Positions 9,562 to 14,648 of a stretch of 14,648 nt of DNA are shown one piece after another. The translations under genes were made by a program, and so were the position numbers. The DNA comes from JBDSLU01 sp039916225 (lineage in GTDB: Bacteria; Acidobacteriota; Vicinamibacteria; Vicinamibacterales; Vicinamibacteraceae): the NCBI GenBank assembly GCA_039916225.1, contig JBDSLU010000434.1:1-14648 (forward strand). The letters run 5' to 3'. Each line of letters begins with the position of its first letter. Within the stretch, counting starts at the first letter, position 1. The notes beneath the pieces were generated by a model. It was not told the origin of the DNA, made no database searches, and saw nothing but the letters and a program-made list of their open reading frames with translations.

Positions 9562-9960
9562 CTAGAGCGCGCCCTGTTCGGGCACGACCGGATCCTGTCC
9601 CTGATAGCCGGCGACAGAGGCCTTGGTCACCTCGACGTTGACCTTCTCGGCGATCTTCAACTGCACCGAGGCGTCGTTGACCTTGGCGACGGTGCCGAAG
9701 AGGCCGCTGGTGGTGACCACCTTGTCCCCGACCTTGAGGCTGTCCTGGAATTCCGACACCTTTTTCTGGCGCTTGCGCATCGGCGCCAGGATGACGAAAT
9801 AGAAAATGCCGAGGATGAGTGCGAACGGCGCGAGCTGGACCCAGAAGGGACCGCCGGCGTCGGGTTGCGCGCCCATGGCGAGCACCGGCCGCTGGCCGAG
9901 GTGATCAAGAGCGGCCGCGGGGGCGGCAAGCACACGTGTGAGGAGTTCGGGCGCGATCAT
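9562..9960 (-). CDS. yajC: Preprotein translocase subunit YajC
   Basis: A 132-residue YajC, the small membrane partner of SecDF. A single helix lies at about 38-59 (FWVQLAPFALILGIFYFVIL), followed by the characteristic APMRKRQKK stop-transfer patch. A C-terminal soluble domain of the YajC type comes next, with SLKVGDKVVTTSGLFGTVAKV at about 74-94. The ATG at 9960 overlaps the tgt stop as ATGA, which argues for translational coupling. It gives an N-terminus about 20 residues longer than E. coli YajC. An internal ATG (residue 29, at 9876) would give a more typical length, so the start is not certain. The order tgt-yajC-secD-secF is the widespread bacterial arrangement. Confidence 0.93.
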   Translation of the reverse strand: MIAPELLTRVLAAPAAALDHLGQRPVLAMGAQPDAGGPFWVQLAPFALILGIFYFVILAPMRKRQKKVSEFQDSLKVGDKVVTTSGLFGTVAKVNDASVQLKIAEKVNVEVTKASVAGYQGQDPVVPEQGAL

Positions 9961-11114
9961 CGAGTGAGCGGGTGGCGGGAGAACGTCCGGTGGAAGTTCT
10001 GTCTGAACTCCTCGAACGACCCGAATTCAATAGCCTTCCGCATGGCCCCCATCATGTCAAGGTAAAAGAAGAGGTTGTGCATGGATCCGAGTGTCGCGCC
10101 AAGCATCTCACCAGTCGACGCCAGATGGCGCAGATAGGCGCGAGAAAAGTGCCGGCATGTATAACAGCAACACTCGGCGTCGACCGGTGCGTCGTCGTCG
10201 GCATAGCGCGCGTTGCGGATGTTGAGCGGCCCGTGCCGCGTCAGGAGCTGGCCGTTCCGGGCATTCCGGGTCGGCAGCACGCAGTCGAACATGTCGATGC
10301 CGCGGGCGACCGCCTCGACGAGATCATCCGGCATCCCGGTCCCCATCAAATAGCGCGGCCGATCCTCCGGCAGGTGCGGCGTGGTCCGACCAACCACGTC
10401 GTACATGACGTCGACCGGTTCGCCGACGCTGAGCCCGCCGATGGCATAGCCCTCGAAGCCGACGGCGATGGTCGCCTCGGCGCTGGCCCGCCGCAGGTCG
10501 TCGTGCACGCCGCCCTGGACGATCCCGAACTGCGCCTGGCCCGGCGTCGTCGGCACGACGTCGGTCTCGCCCGCCGCAATCGCCAGGTGCCGGGCGCGGG
10601 CCCGGCCCGCCCACCGTGCGGTCCGCTCGAGCGACCGCGCGGCGACGTCGGGCGTGGCGGGGTAGGCCGTGCACTCGTCGAGCACCATCGCGATATCGGC
10701 GCCGAGCCGCGCCTGGATGTCCGCCGCCGACTCCGGCGTCAGCAAATGCTTGCTGCCGTCGAGGTGTGAGCGGAACTCGGCGCCCTCTTCGGACAGGCGG
10801 CAGCGATCGCCGAGGCTGAACACCTGGTAGCCGCCGCTGTCGGTGAGCGTCGGTCCGTCCCAGCCCATGAAGCGGTGCAGCCCGCCGCGGCGGGCGACGA
10901 GCGCGTCGCCGGGGCGCAGGTAGAGATGGTAGGTATTGCCGAGAACGATGCGCGCGCCCATCTCGGCGAGATCGCGCGGCAGCACGCCCTTGACGGTGGC
11001 GCGCGTGCCGACCGGCATGAACACCGGTGTCTCGACCGGCCCGTGCGCCGTGTCGAGCACGCCGCGACGGGCCGCACCGTCGCGGTGCGTGACACGGAAA
11101 GCAAAGCCGGCCAT
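9957..11114 (-). CDS. tgt: tRNA-guanine(34) transglycosylase
   Basis: A 385-residue Tgt. It exchanges guanine at wobble position 34 of GUN-anticodon tRNAs for a 7-deazaguanine base (preQ1 in bacteria), a step toward queuosine. The TIM-barrel motifs are complete: GPVETPVFMPVGTRATVKG (25-43), TDSGGYQVFSL (91-101) with the general-base Asp92, FGIVQGG (196-202), GYAIGGLSVGE (222-232) and GIDMFDCVLPTRNARNGQ (272-289), which holds the catalytic aspartate. The zinc site is Cys315, Cys317, Cys320 and His346. The start is the ATG at 11114, giving MAGFAFRV, the normal family N-terminus. The frame stays open upstream, but that extension is antisense to ddl and is not protein-like. No clear Shine-Dalgarno. 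Diverges from ddl; first gene of the secDF run. Confidence 0.96.
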   Translation of the reverse strand: MAGFAFRVTHRDGAARRGVLDTAHGPVETPVFMPVGTRATVKGVLPRDLAEMGARIVLGNTYHLYLRPGDALVARRGGLHRFMGWDGPTLTDSGGYQVFSLGDRCRLSEEGAEFRSHLDGSKHLLTPESAADIQARLGADIAMVLDECTAYPATPDVAARSLERTARWAGRARARHLAIAAGETDVVPTTPGQAQFGIVQGGVHDDLRRASAEATIAVGFEGYAIGGLSVGEPVDVMYDVVGRTTPHLPEDRPRYLMGTGMPDDLVEAVARGIDMFDCVLPTRNARNGQLLTRHGPLNIRNARYADDDAPVDAECCCYTCRHFSRAYLRHLASTGEMLGATLGSMHNLFFYLDMMGAMRKAIEFGSFEEFRQNFHRTFSRHPLTR

Positions 11115-11132
11115 CGGCCATGAGGCTACACG

Positions 11133-11147
11133 CGAATTGACAATTCG
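11133..11147. promoter_or_regulatory. Palindrome in the tgt-ddl divergent promoter region
   Basis: CGAATTGACAATTCG is a perfect 7-1-7 palindrome in the middle of the 60-bp gap between the two divergent genes. It contains TTGACA on the plus strand (11137-11142), which could serve as the ddl -35, but the -10 position 17 nt on (GACCAT) is poor. A regulator site shared by both genes is possible. Neither promoter is convincing by sequence. Confidence 0.4.
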
Positions 11148-11159
11148 ACATCGCGGACT

Positions 11160-11182
11160 GACCATGGTCGCTTCATGAAGCG
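11160..11182. promoter_or_regulatory. Overlapping palindromes and minimal ORF at the ddl start
   Basis: GACCATGGTC (11160-11169) and CGCTTCATGAAGCG (11169-11182) are both perfect palindromes. The second can fold in RNA as a 5-bp stem whose CATG loop holds the ddl start codon. An ATG at 11164 opens a four-codon ORF (Met-Val-Ala-Ser) whose TGA overlaps the ddl ATG as ATGA. No Shine-Dalgarno precedes either ATG. Confidence 0.4.
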
Positions 11183-12350
11183 TCTTCGCATCGGCGTCAT
11201 CTACGGCGGCCGGTCGGGCGAGCACGAAGTCTCGCTGGCTTCCGCGGCCGCGGTCTTCGCGAATCTCGATCGCCACCGCTACGAGCCGGTGCCGATCCGC
11301 ATCGAGAAGGACGGCCGCTGGGCCCTCGCCGAGCGCGCGCCGAGCGCCATGTCGGCGGCGGAAGTGATCGAGCACGCGCGCCTCGAGGCCGGCCGGGCGC
11401 CACGCGTGGCGCGGGAAGTGCACCTGATGGCGCGGCCCAGCGAGGAGCCGCTCCTCAGCATCGATCGGCCGGCCGATCGCAAGGGCGCGGTCGAGCGCGG
11501 CGACGGCAACGGCGCCGTCGTGCAGAGCATGGGCCTCGACGTCGTGTTCCCGGTGCTCCACGGTCCGTACGGCGAGGACGGGACCGTCCAGGGCCTGCTC
11601 GAGCTCGCCAACCTGCCCTACGTCGGCTGCGGCGTGCTGGCCTCGGCGGTCGGCATGGACAAGGGCATGATGAAGGTCGTCTTCGCGCAGCACGGGCTGC
11701 CCCAGGTCGAGTACGCCGTGGTGCTGCGCTCGGAGTGGGCGCGCAACCGCGCCGGTGTCCGCGATGCCCTGCTGGCGAAGCTGCCGGCTCCGCTCTTCGT
11801 CAAACCGGCCAACCTCGGATCGAGCGTCGGCATCTCCAAGGTCCACGACGCCAGCGAGCTCGACGCCGCCCTCGACCTCGCCGCCGGCTTCGATCGCAAG
11901 ATCGTCGTCGAGGCCGGCGTCGCCAACGCCCGCGAGATCGAATGCGCCGTCCTCGGCAACGACACGCCGGAGGCCTCGATCGCCGGCGAGGTGGTGCCGT
12001 CGCGCGAGTTCTACGACTACGAGGCGAAGTACCTCGACGAGGGATCGAAGACGATCATCCCGGCCGACCTGACCCCGAGCCAGCTCGCCGACGTCCAGCG
12101 CTGGTCCAAGGCGGCCTTCCTGGCCATCGACGGCACCGGCCTGGCGCGGGTCGACTTCCTGCTCAGCCGAGACGACGGCCGCCTCTACGTGAACGAAGTG
12201 AACACGCTGCCGGGATTCACCACCATCAGCATGTACGCCAAGCTCTGGGAAGCGAGCGGCGTCAGCTATCCGGTCCTGATCGATCGCCTCATCGACCTGG
12301 CGCTGGAGCGCCACGCCGCCAAGCAGCAATTGCGCACGAGCGTCCTCTAG
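11175..12350 (+). CDS. ddl: D-alanine--D-alanine ligase
   Basis: A 391-residue ATP-grasp ligase that joins two D-alanines for the peptidoglycan stem peptide, in the cytoplasm. N-terminal domain: YGGRSGEHEVSLASA (10-24), with the glutamate that binds the first D-Ala. The central part has HGPYGEDGTVQG (129-140). ATP-binding: LFVKPANLGSSVGISKV (207-223). The omega loop EFYDYEAKYL (278-287) carries the Tyr typical of D-Ala-D-Ala rather than D-Ala-D-Lac enzymes. Metal and product binding: ARVDFLL (324-330) and NEVNTLPGFT (340-349). It is longer than E. coli DdlB (306), with an extra segment at about 50-120 as in DdlA/Van-type enzymes. The ATG at 11175 gives the expected MKRLRIGVIYGG start, though no Shine-Dalgarno is visible. 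It probably heads a two-gene unit with the TPR gene 7 nt downstream. Confidence 0.96.
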   Translation: MKRLRIGVIYGGRSGEHEVSLASAAAVFANLDRHRYEPVPIRIEKDGRWALAERAPSAMSAAEVIEHARLEAGRAPRVAREVHLMARPSEEPLLSIDRPADRKGAVERGDGNGAVVQSMGLDVVFPVLHGPYGEDGTVQGLLELANLPYVGCGVLASAVGMDKGMMKVVFAQHGLPQVEYAVVLRSEWARNRAGVRDALLAKLPAPLFVKPANLGSSVGISKVHDASELDAALDLAAGFDRKIVVEAGVANAREIECAVLGNDTPEASIAGEVVPSREFYDYEAKYLDEGSKTIIPADLTPSQLADVQRWSKAAFLAIDGTGLARVDFLLSRDDGRLYVNEVNTLPGFTTISMYAKLWEASGVSYPVLIDRLIDLALERHAAKQQLRTSVL

Positions 12351-12357
12351 TGTCCCG

Positions 12358-13974
12358 ATGGGCGTCGCGCGGGTGCTCTCGGTCGTCGCGGTCGGCATCG
12401 GGCTCGCCGCGGGTCCGGGGTCGGCGCAGCGACCGCGACCATCGCCGGCGACGCAGCCGCCACCTCCCCCGTCAGCAGCGCCGGCCCCGGCTCCCCTGCT
12501 CACCGGCGCCGATGGCCTCACGCGGGCCTACGACGCCATCTTCGACGCCGACTTCGAGCGCGCCCGCACGCTGATCGCGGACGCCTGCCCGCCGGCGCCG
12601 CCGGCAGCCTGCCTCGTCCTCGAAGCCACCCGGCAGTTCTGGCGCATCCAGCTCGATCCCGAGGATCGCAGCCGCGACCCCGCCTTCGACGTCGCGGCGA
12701 CCGCCGCCATCACCGCCGCCCAGGCCTGGACCGTCCGCGAGCCGCAGCAGGCGGAAGCCTGGTTCTACCTCGGCGGAGCCTACGGCGCGCGGGTGCAATG
12801 GCGCGTGCTGCGGCAGGAGCGCCTCGGCGCGGCCCGCGACGGGCGCGAGGTGAAGAACGCCCTCGACCGCACCCTGGCGCTGGCGCCGGGTCTCGTCGAC
12901 GCCCAGTTCGGCCTCGGCCTCTACGAGTACTACGCGGACATCGCGCCGCCGGCGGCCAAGATCCTCCGCGTCCTGATGATGCTGCCGGGCGGCGATCGCG
13001 CCCGCGGCCTGGCGCGGATGCAGCAGACGCGACAATCCGGTCAGCTCCTCGCCGACGAAGCGGCCTTCCAGCTCCACGTCGTCTACTTCTGGTACGAGAA
13101 CCGCGCGCCGGATGCCCTCGCCCTGCTCGACGAGCTGGTCCGGCGTCACCCGCGCAGCCCCTACTTCCGGCGCGCCATCGCCGATGCCGAAGCGGTCTAC
13201 CTGCACGACTCGAGCGCGTCGCTGGCCAGCTGGCGCGAGCTGGCGAGGCTCGCCGACACCAACGCCATCCACGAAGGCGCCTTGACCCGGCCCGACGCGC
13301 ATCTCGGCTACGCCAGCGCGCTCGACGCCATCGGCGACACCGATCTCGCCGTCACCGAGCTCACGCGGCTGCGCGCCGCGGCGCCCCTCGTGCCCTGGGG
13401 CATCACCAATCGCCTCGCGTTGGCGCTGGGCCGCGCGCTCGACCGTCTCGGGCAACGCACCGAAGCCGACACGCTGCTGCGGCAGGTCGTCGCGTCGACG
13501 GCGCGACACGATCCGCTCGGCCTCGGCGACGCGGCGCGCCGTCTGCTGCAGAAGCCCACACCTGAGTCGAAGGGCCGTGCCCATCGTCTCGGCCTCGAGG
13601 CGTGGCGGGCGTTCACCGCTGATGCCACCGCGCCGGTGCTGCCGCGCTTCGAGGAGGCGATCGCGCTCGATCCCGACAACGGCCTCACCCGGCTGCACTA
13701 CGCCCGTGCCCTGGCCGCGCGTCAGCGCATTGCACCGGCGATCGCCGAGCTCGAGGCCGCGCTCGCCGCCGCGAAGACGACGCCGCCGACAGCGATCGGC
13801 GAAGCCGCGCTGCTCGCCGGACGCTTGCGCGAGCAGCAACGCGATCGCGACGGCGCACTCGCCGGCTATCGGCGCGCTGCCGGAACGTTCGGTGCATCGG
13901 CAGAGACGCGCAACGACGCGTCACGCGCGATCGAGCGCCTCGAACGACCGCGTTCGGCACCGCCCTTTCGTTGA
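12358..13974 (+). CDS. Exported TPR-like repeat protein of unknown function
   Basis: A 538-residue protein I cannot assign to a named family. Residues 1-23 look like a signal peptide (basic R5, hydrophobic core, AGPGSA before Gln24). A Pro/Ala-rich stretch (about 25-47) comes next, then an almost wholly helical Ala/Leu/Arg-rich chain with tetratricopeptide-type pairs. Examples: AEAWFYLGGAYGAR near 132-145, LDRTLALAPGLVDAQFGLGLYEYY near 165-190, FEEAIALDPDNGLTRLHYARALA near 425-450, and a closing GALAGYRRAAGTFG. The likely location is periplasm or outer membrane, as a protein-protein interaction scaffold. The ATG at 12358 lies 7 nt after the ddl stop, without a Shine-Dalgarno, so translation is probably coupled. 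GC content and codon use match its neighbours. Lengthy antisense frames here are GC artefacts. Confidence 0.85.
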   Translation: MGVARVLSVVAVGIGLAAGPGSAQRPRPSPATQPPPPPSAAPAPAPLLTGADGLTRAYDAIFDADFERARTLIADACPPAPPAACLVLEATRQFWRIQLDPEDRSRDPAFDVAATAAITAAQAWTVREPQQAEAWFYLGGAYGARVQWRVLRQERLGAARDGREVKNALDRTLALAPGLVDAQFGLGLYEYYADIAPPAAKILRVLMMLPGGDRARGLARMQQTRQSGQLLADEAAFQLHVVYFWYENRAPDALALLDELVRRHPRSPYFRRAIADAEAVYLHDSSASLASWRELARLADTNAIHEGALTRPDAHLGYASALDAIGDTDLAVTELTRLRAAAPLVPWGITNRLALALGRALDRLGQRTEADTLLRQVVASTARHDPLGLGDAARRLLQKPTPESKGRAHRLGLEAWRAFTADATAPVLPRFEEAIALDPDNGLTRLHYARALAARQRIAPAIAELEAALAAAKTTPPTAIGEAALLAGRLREQQRDRDGALAGYRRAAGTFGASAETRNDASRAIERLERPRSAPPFR

Positions 13975-14007
13975 AGTTTCGACATTGGTGGGCCGATATA
14001 GTTGAGC

Positions 14008-14037
14008 ATCACCCCCTCATTTGACACGGGGGGTGAT
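14008..14037 (+). terminator. Strong hairpin after the TPR gene
   Basis: ATCACCCCC (14008-14016) and GGGGGTGAT (14029-14037) form a perfect 9-bp stem with a 12-nt loop, 34 nt after the TPR stop. No T tract follows (CGTGGTGG), so it is either a Rho-assisted or bidirectional barrier, or an mRNA 3' stabiliser. It isolates the downstream peptide locus from the ddl unit. Confidence 0.5.
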
Positions 14038-14079
14038 CGTGGTGGCCGGTCTCGTCAGGTCGCGCGTTTCACCGGCTCG

Positions 14080-14135
14080 AACTTTTGACATTTGTAAAAG
14101 TTTGTGCTTGACACACCGTTTTTCTCATCCATAAT
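14080..14135 (+). promoter_or_regulatory. Strong promoter with AT-rich upstream inverted repeat
   Basis: The -35 TTGACA (14108-14113), 16-nt spacer and -10 CATAAT (14130-14135) match the sigma-70 consensus at 11 of 12 bases. Immediately upstream, AACTTTT (14080-14086) and AAAAGTT (14096-14102) form a 7-bp inverted repeat in a strikingly AT-rich patch of this GC-rich window. That patch suits either an UP element or an operator. The predicted RNA start is near 14142, about 86 nt before the first mini-ORF. Confidence 0.8.
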
Positions 14136-14149
14136 CTACATGTTGTGTG

Positions 14150-14207
14150 CAGGTGGACCGCTCAGCCCACCTGTTGGGATGGGAATAGCAAGTCGAAATG
14201 CTGAGCG
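14150..14207 (+). ncRNA. Predicted H-type pseudoknot in the leader of the mini-ORF
   Basis: Stem 1: CAGGTGG (14150-14156) with CCACCTG (14167-14173). Its 10-nt loop contains CGCTCAGC (14159-14166), the exact complement of GCTGAGCG (14200-14207), giving an 8-bp stem 2. Loop 1 is 2 nt, the stems abut with no intervening base, and loop 3 is 26 nt, purine-rich. This is standard H-type geometry. It starts about 8 nt from the predicted RNA 5' end and finishes 10 nt before the AGGAGG, so it could act as a cis-regulator or a stabilising 5' cap. I do not recognise a known riboswitch core in it. Confidence 0.65.
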
Positions 14208-14217
14208 TTACAAAATC

Positions 14218-14223
14218 AGGAGG
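14218..14223 (+). promoter_or_regulatory. Shine-Dalgarno of the first mini-ORF
   Basis: AGGAGG, 4 nt before the ATG at 14228, full consensus and the best ribosome site on the plus strand of this window. It is the main evidence that this 17-codon frame is translated. Confidence 0.85.
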
Positions 14224-14227
14224 CTAC

Positions 14228-14281
14228 ATGGCGAAGAAAGCTGCGAAGAAGGCCGCTAAGAAGACCGCGAAGAAGCGGTAA
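14228..14281 (+). CDS. 17-residue lysine/alanine mini-protein, histone H1-tail-like (copy 1)
   Basis: Encodes MAKKAAKKAAKKTAKKR: eight Lys, one Arg, six Ala, one Thr, no acidic residue, net charge about +9. The chain is an AAKK tetrapeptide repeat. The same pattern occurs in the DNA-binding tails of bacterial histone H1-like proteins, long HU variants and AlgP, which bind nucleic acid through unstructured or helical basic arms. Here the tail stands alone with no globular domain. Evidence for translation: consensus AGGAGG, near-consensus promoter, and a second ORF encoding the identical peptide with different codons 235 nt downstream. Codons are mostly AAG/GCN with one AAA. A role in nucleoid or RNA binding is inference. 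An antimicrobial-like or ribosome-associated peptide is also conceivable. The frame begins at the ATG and ends TAA; no longer in-frame start exists close upstream with a ribosome site. Confidence 0.8.
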   Translation: MAKKAAKKAAKKTAKKR

Positions 14282-14348
14282 CAGGCCCGCACGACCCGGG
14301 CGTGCGCGTGTTTACGCGCTTAACGCCCCGGTCAGGCACCCGTGCGGG
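14282..14348 (+). other. Hairpin-rich 3' region after the first mini-ORF
   Basis: Right after the stop, CGCACG (14288-14293) can pair with CGTGCG (14301-14306). Overlapping this, GCGCGT (14304-14309) pairs with ACGCGC (14314-14319) around a GTTT loop. The two cannot form at once. Neither is followed by a T run, so readthrough into the spacer and second mini-ORF is likely. Confidence 0.45.
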
Positions 14349-14379
14349 GCCTCGCAGGAAGCGGACCCGCAGCCAACGC

Positions 14380-14452
14380 GTCGAGAGCGTCGGTGTCCGG
14401 TGCGTCGTGCCAGAGGGCAGACGGCACGGAGCACGCGACGAGACTCTCGGAC
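14380..14452 (+). ncRNA. Long imperfect stem-loop between the twin mini-ORFs
   Basis: Paired blocks from outside in: GT/AC (14380-14381 with 14451-14452), CGAGAG/CTCTCG (14382-14387 with 14444-14449), CGTCG/CGACG (14388-14392 with 14436-14440), GTGC/GCAC (14400-14403 with 14431-14434) and CGTGCC/GGCACG (14406-14411 with 14423-14428). This makes 23 pairs, an asymmetric internal loop and an 11-nt apical loop. Such a nested series is unlikely by chance even in GC-rich DNA, and suggests a functional RNA element or a processed small RNA. No known family is recognised. Confidence 0.5.
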
Positions 14453-14516
14453 CTCAAGACCCTGCACGCTCCTGAGAAGGACGAAGGGACCCTAATTGAA
14501 GGGGGGGACTAGTCAC

Positions 14517-14570
14517 ATGGCAAAGAAGGCAGCCAAGAAGGCGGCGAAGAAGACGGCCAAGAAGCGTTAG
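14517..14570 (+). CDS. 17-residue lysine/alanine mini-protein, identical peptide (copy 2)
   Basis: Encodes MAKKAAKKAAKKTAKKR, the same 17 residues as the ORF at 14228. Nine of the 17 sense codons (GCA for GCG, AAG for AAA, CGT for CGG and others) and the stop (TAG for TAA) differ. All changes are silent, the pattern expected when the peptide rather than the DNA is under selection, or after an old duplication. The ribosome site is atypical: AAGGGGGGG (14499-14507) lies 9 nt before the ATG. I see no promoter of its own in the spacer, so it is probably read from the promoter at 14108. It may differ from copy 1 in translation rate through the leader structures. It is followed by two strong hairpins. 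Function is inferred as for copy 1. Confidence 0.75.
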   Translation: MAKKAAKKAAKKTAKKR

Positions 14571-14574
14571 GCCG

Positions 14575-14621
14575 CTCTCGCTGACCAAAGACGCGAGAGG
14601 GTGTCCGCATCCTCTCGCGTC
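14575..14621 (+). promoter_or_regulatory. Competing hairpins after the second mini-ORF
   Basis: GACGCGAGAGG (14590-14600) and CCTCTCGCGTC (14611-14621) form a perfect 11-bp stem with a 10-nt loop. The 5' arm core GCGAGAG (14593-14599) can instead pair with CTCTCGC (14575-14581), just after the mini-ORF stop, for 7 bp. The two folds are mutually exclusive, as in attenuator-type switches, though the 11-bp form should dominate. Confidence 0.5.
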
Positions 14622-14627
14622 GAAGAC

Positions 14628-14648
14628 AAAGGCCCCGATGGGGCCTTT
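14628..14648 (+). terminator. Intrinsic terminator of the twin mini-ORF locus (cut by window end)
   Basis: AAAGGCCCC (14628-14636) and GGGGCCTTT (14640-14648) pair perfectly over 9 bp around a GAT loop. The T tract begins at the last bases of the window, so its full length is not seen. The A/T flanks would make it work in both directions. It closes the unit begun at the promoter near 14108. Confidence 0.8.

Noticed and set aside
11115..12521. N-terminal extension of tgt up to 854 residues
   Set aside because: The extra part is antisense to ddl and low in complexity; the normal Tgt N-terminus begins at the ATG at 11114.
12472..13839. 455-codon minus-strand frame opposite the TPR gene
   Set aside because: Arg/Gly/Glu-rich without family features or a ribosome site; the plus strand has a signal peptide and TPR-like repeats and follows ddl closely.
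14008..14037. TTGACA at 14021-14026 as another promoter
   Set aside because: It lies in the loop of a hairpin and no -10-like hexamer occurs 15-19 nt downstream.
14150..14207. Self-cleaving hammerhead or known riboswitch in the leader
   Set aside because: A GAAA is present, but the CUGANGA core is not, and no fluoride, preQ1 or SAM-II consensus is recognised; only the pseudoknot geometry can be claimed.
14282..14516. 6S RNA as identity of the structured spacer
   Set aside because: There is a long imperfect stem, but no central bubble with flanking conserved promoter-mimic sequence that I can identify, so the name is not supported.

Overview
This window looks like chromosomal housekeeping DNA from a GC-rich Gram-negative bacterium. 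Gene content and order (tgt-yajC-secD-secF, a TonB/ExbB/ExbD set with two ExbDs, and a divergent membrane pyrophosphatase) suggest Acidobacteriota, possibly Vicinamibacteria. That assignment is inference from gene style, not a database match. I see no insertion sequence, phage gene, CRISPR array, tRNA or rRNA.

Positions 1-2720, minus strand: a complete operon tonB - exbB - exbD - exbD. It has a clear promoter (TTGACG-16 nt-TATAAT, 2690-2717), three GGGCATC half-sites upstream of that promoter, a GTG start for tonB set by a strong Shine-Dalgarno, and an intrinsic terminator at 36-77. The products form a proton-driven motor that powers outer-membrane receptors.

Positions 2819-11114, minus strand: a long co-oriented run read as tgt - yajC - secD - secF - uppP - DUF502 gene - hppA, with tight spacing (ATGA overlap for tgt/yajC, 12-13 nt gaps at secF/uppP and uppP/DUF502). 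It ends in a candidate terminator after hppA. It combines tRNA queuosine modification, the SecDF-YajC accessory complex of the translocon, undecaprenyl-pyrophosphate recycling and a pyrophosphate-driven ion pump. HppA can build the proton-motive force that SecDF and the TonB motor spend. Its motifs are those of a divergent pyrophosphatase branch rather than the textbook one.

Positions 11115-13974, plus strand: ddl (D-Ala-D-Ala ligase) diverges from tgt across a 60-bp region rich in palindromes, followed 7 nt later by an exported TPR-type protein of unknown role.

Positions 13975-14648, plus strand: the least ordinary part. A strong AT-rich promoter drives a leader that can fold into a near-ideal H-type pseudoknot directly before a Shine-Dalgarno and a 17-codon ORF, MAKKAAKKAAKKTAKKR. 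About 235 nt downstream a second ORF encodes exactly the same 17 residues, although 9 of 17 sense codons and the stop differ synonymously. The spacer between them holds a 23-bp imperfect stem, and the locus ends in two strong hairpins, the last a probable terminator at the window edge. The peptide resembles the lysine/alanine tails of bacterial histone H1-like proteins, but on its own, without a globular domain. I consider this twin mini-ORF/structured-RNA locus the best candidate for an undescribed system here.
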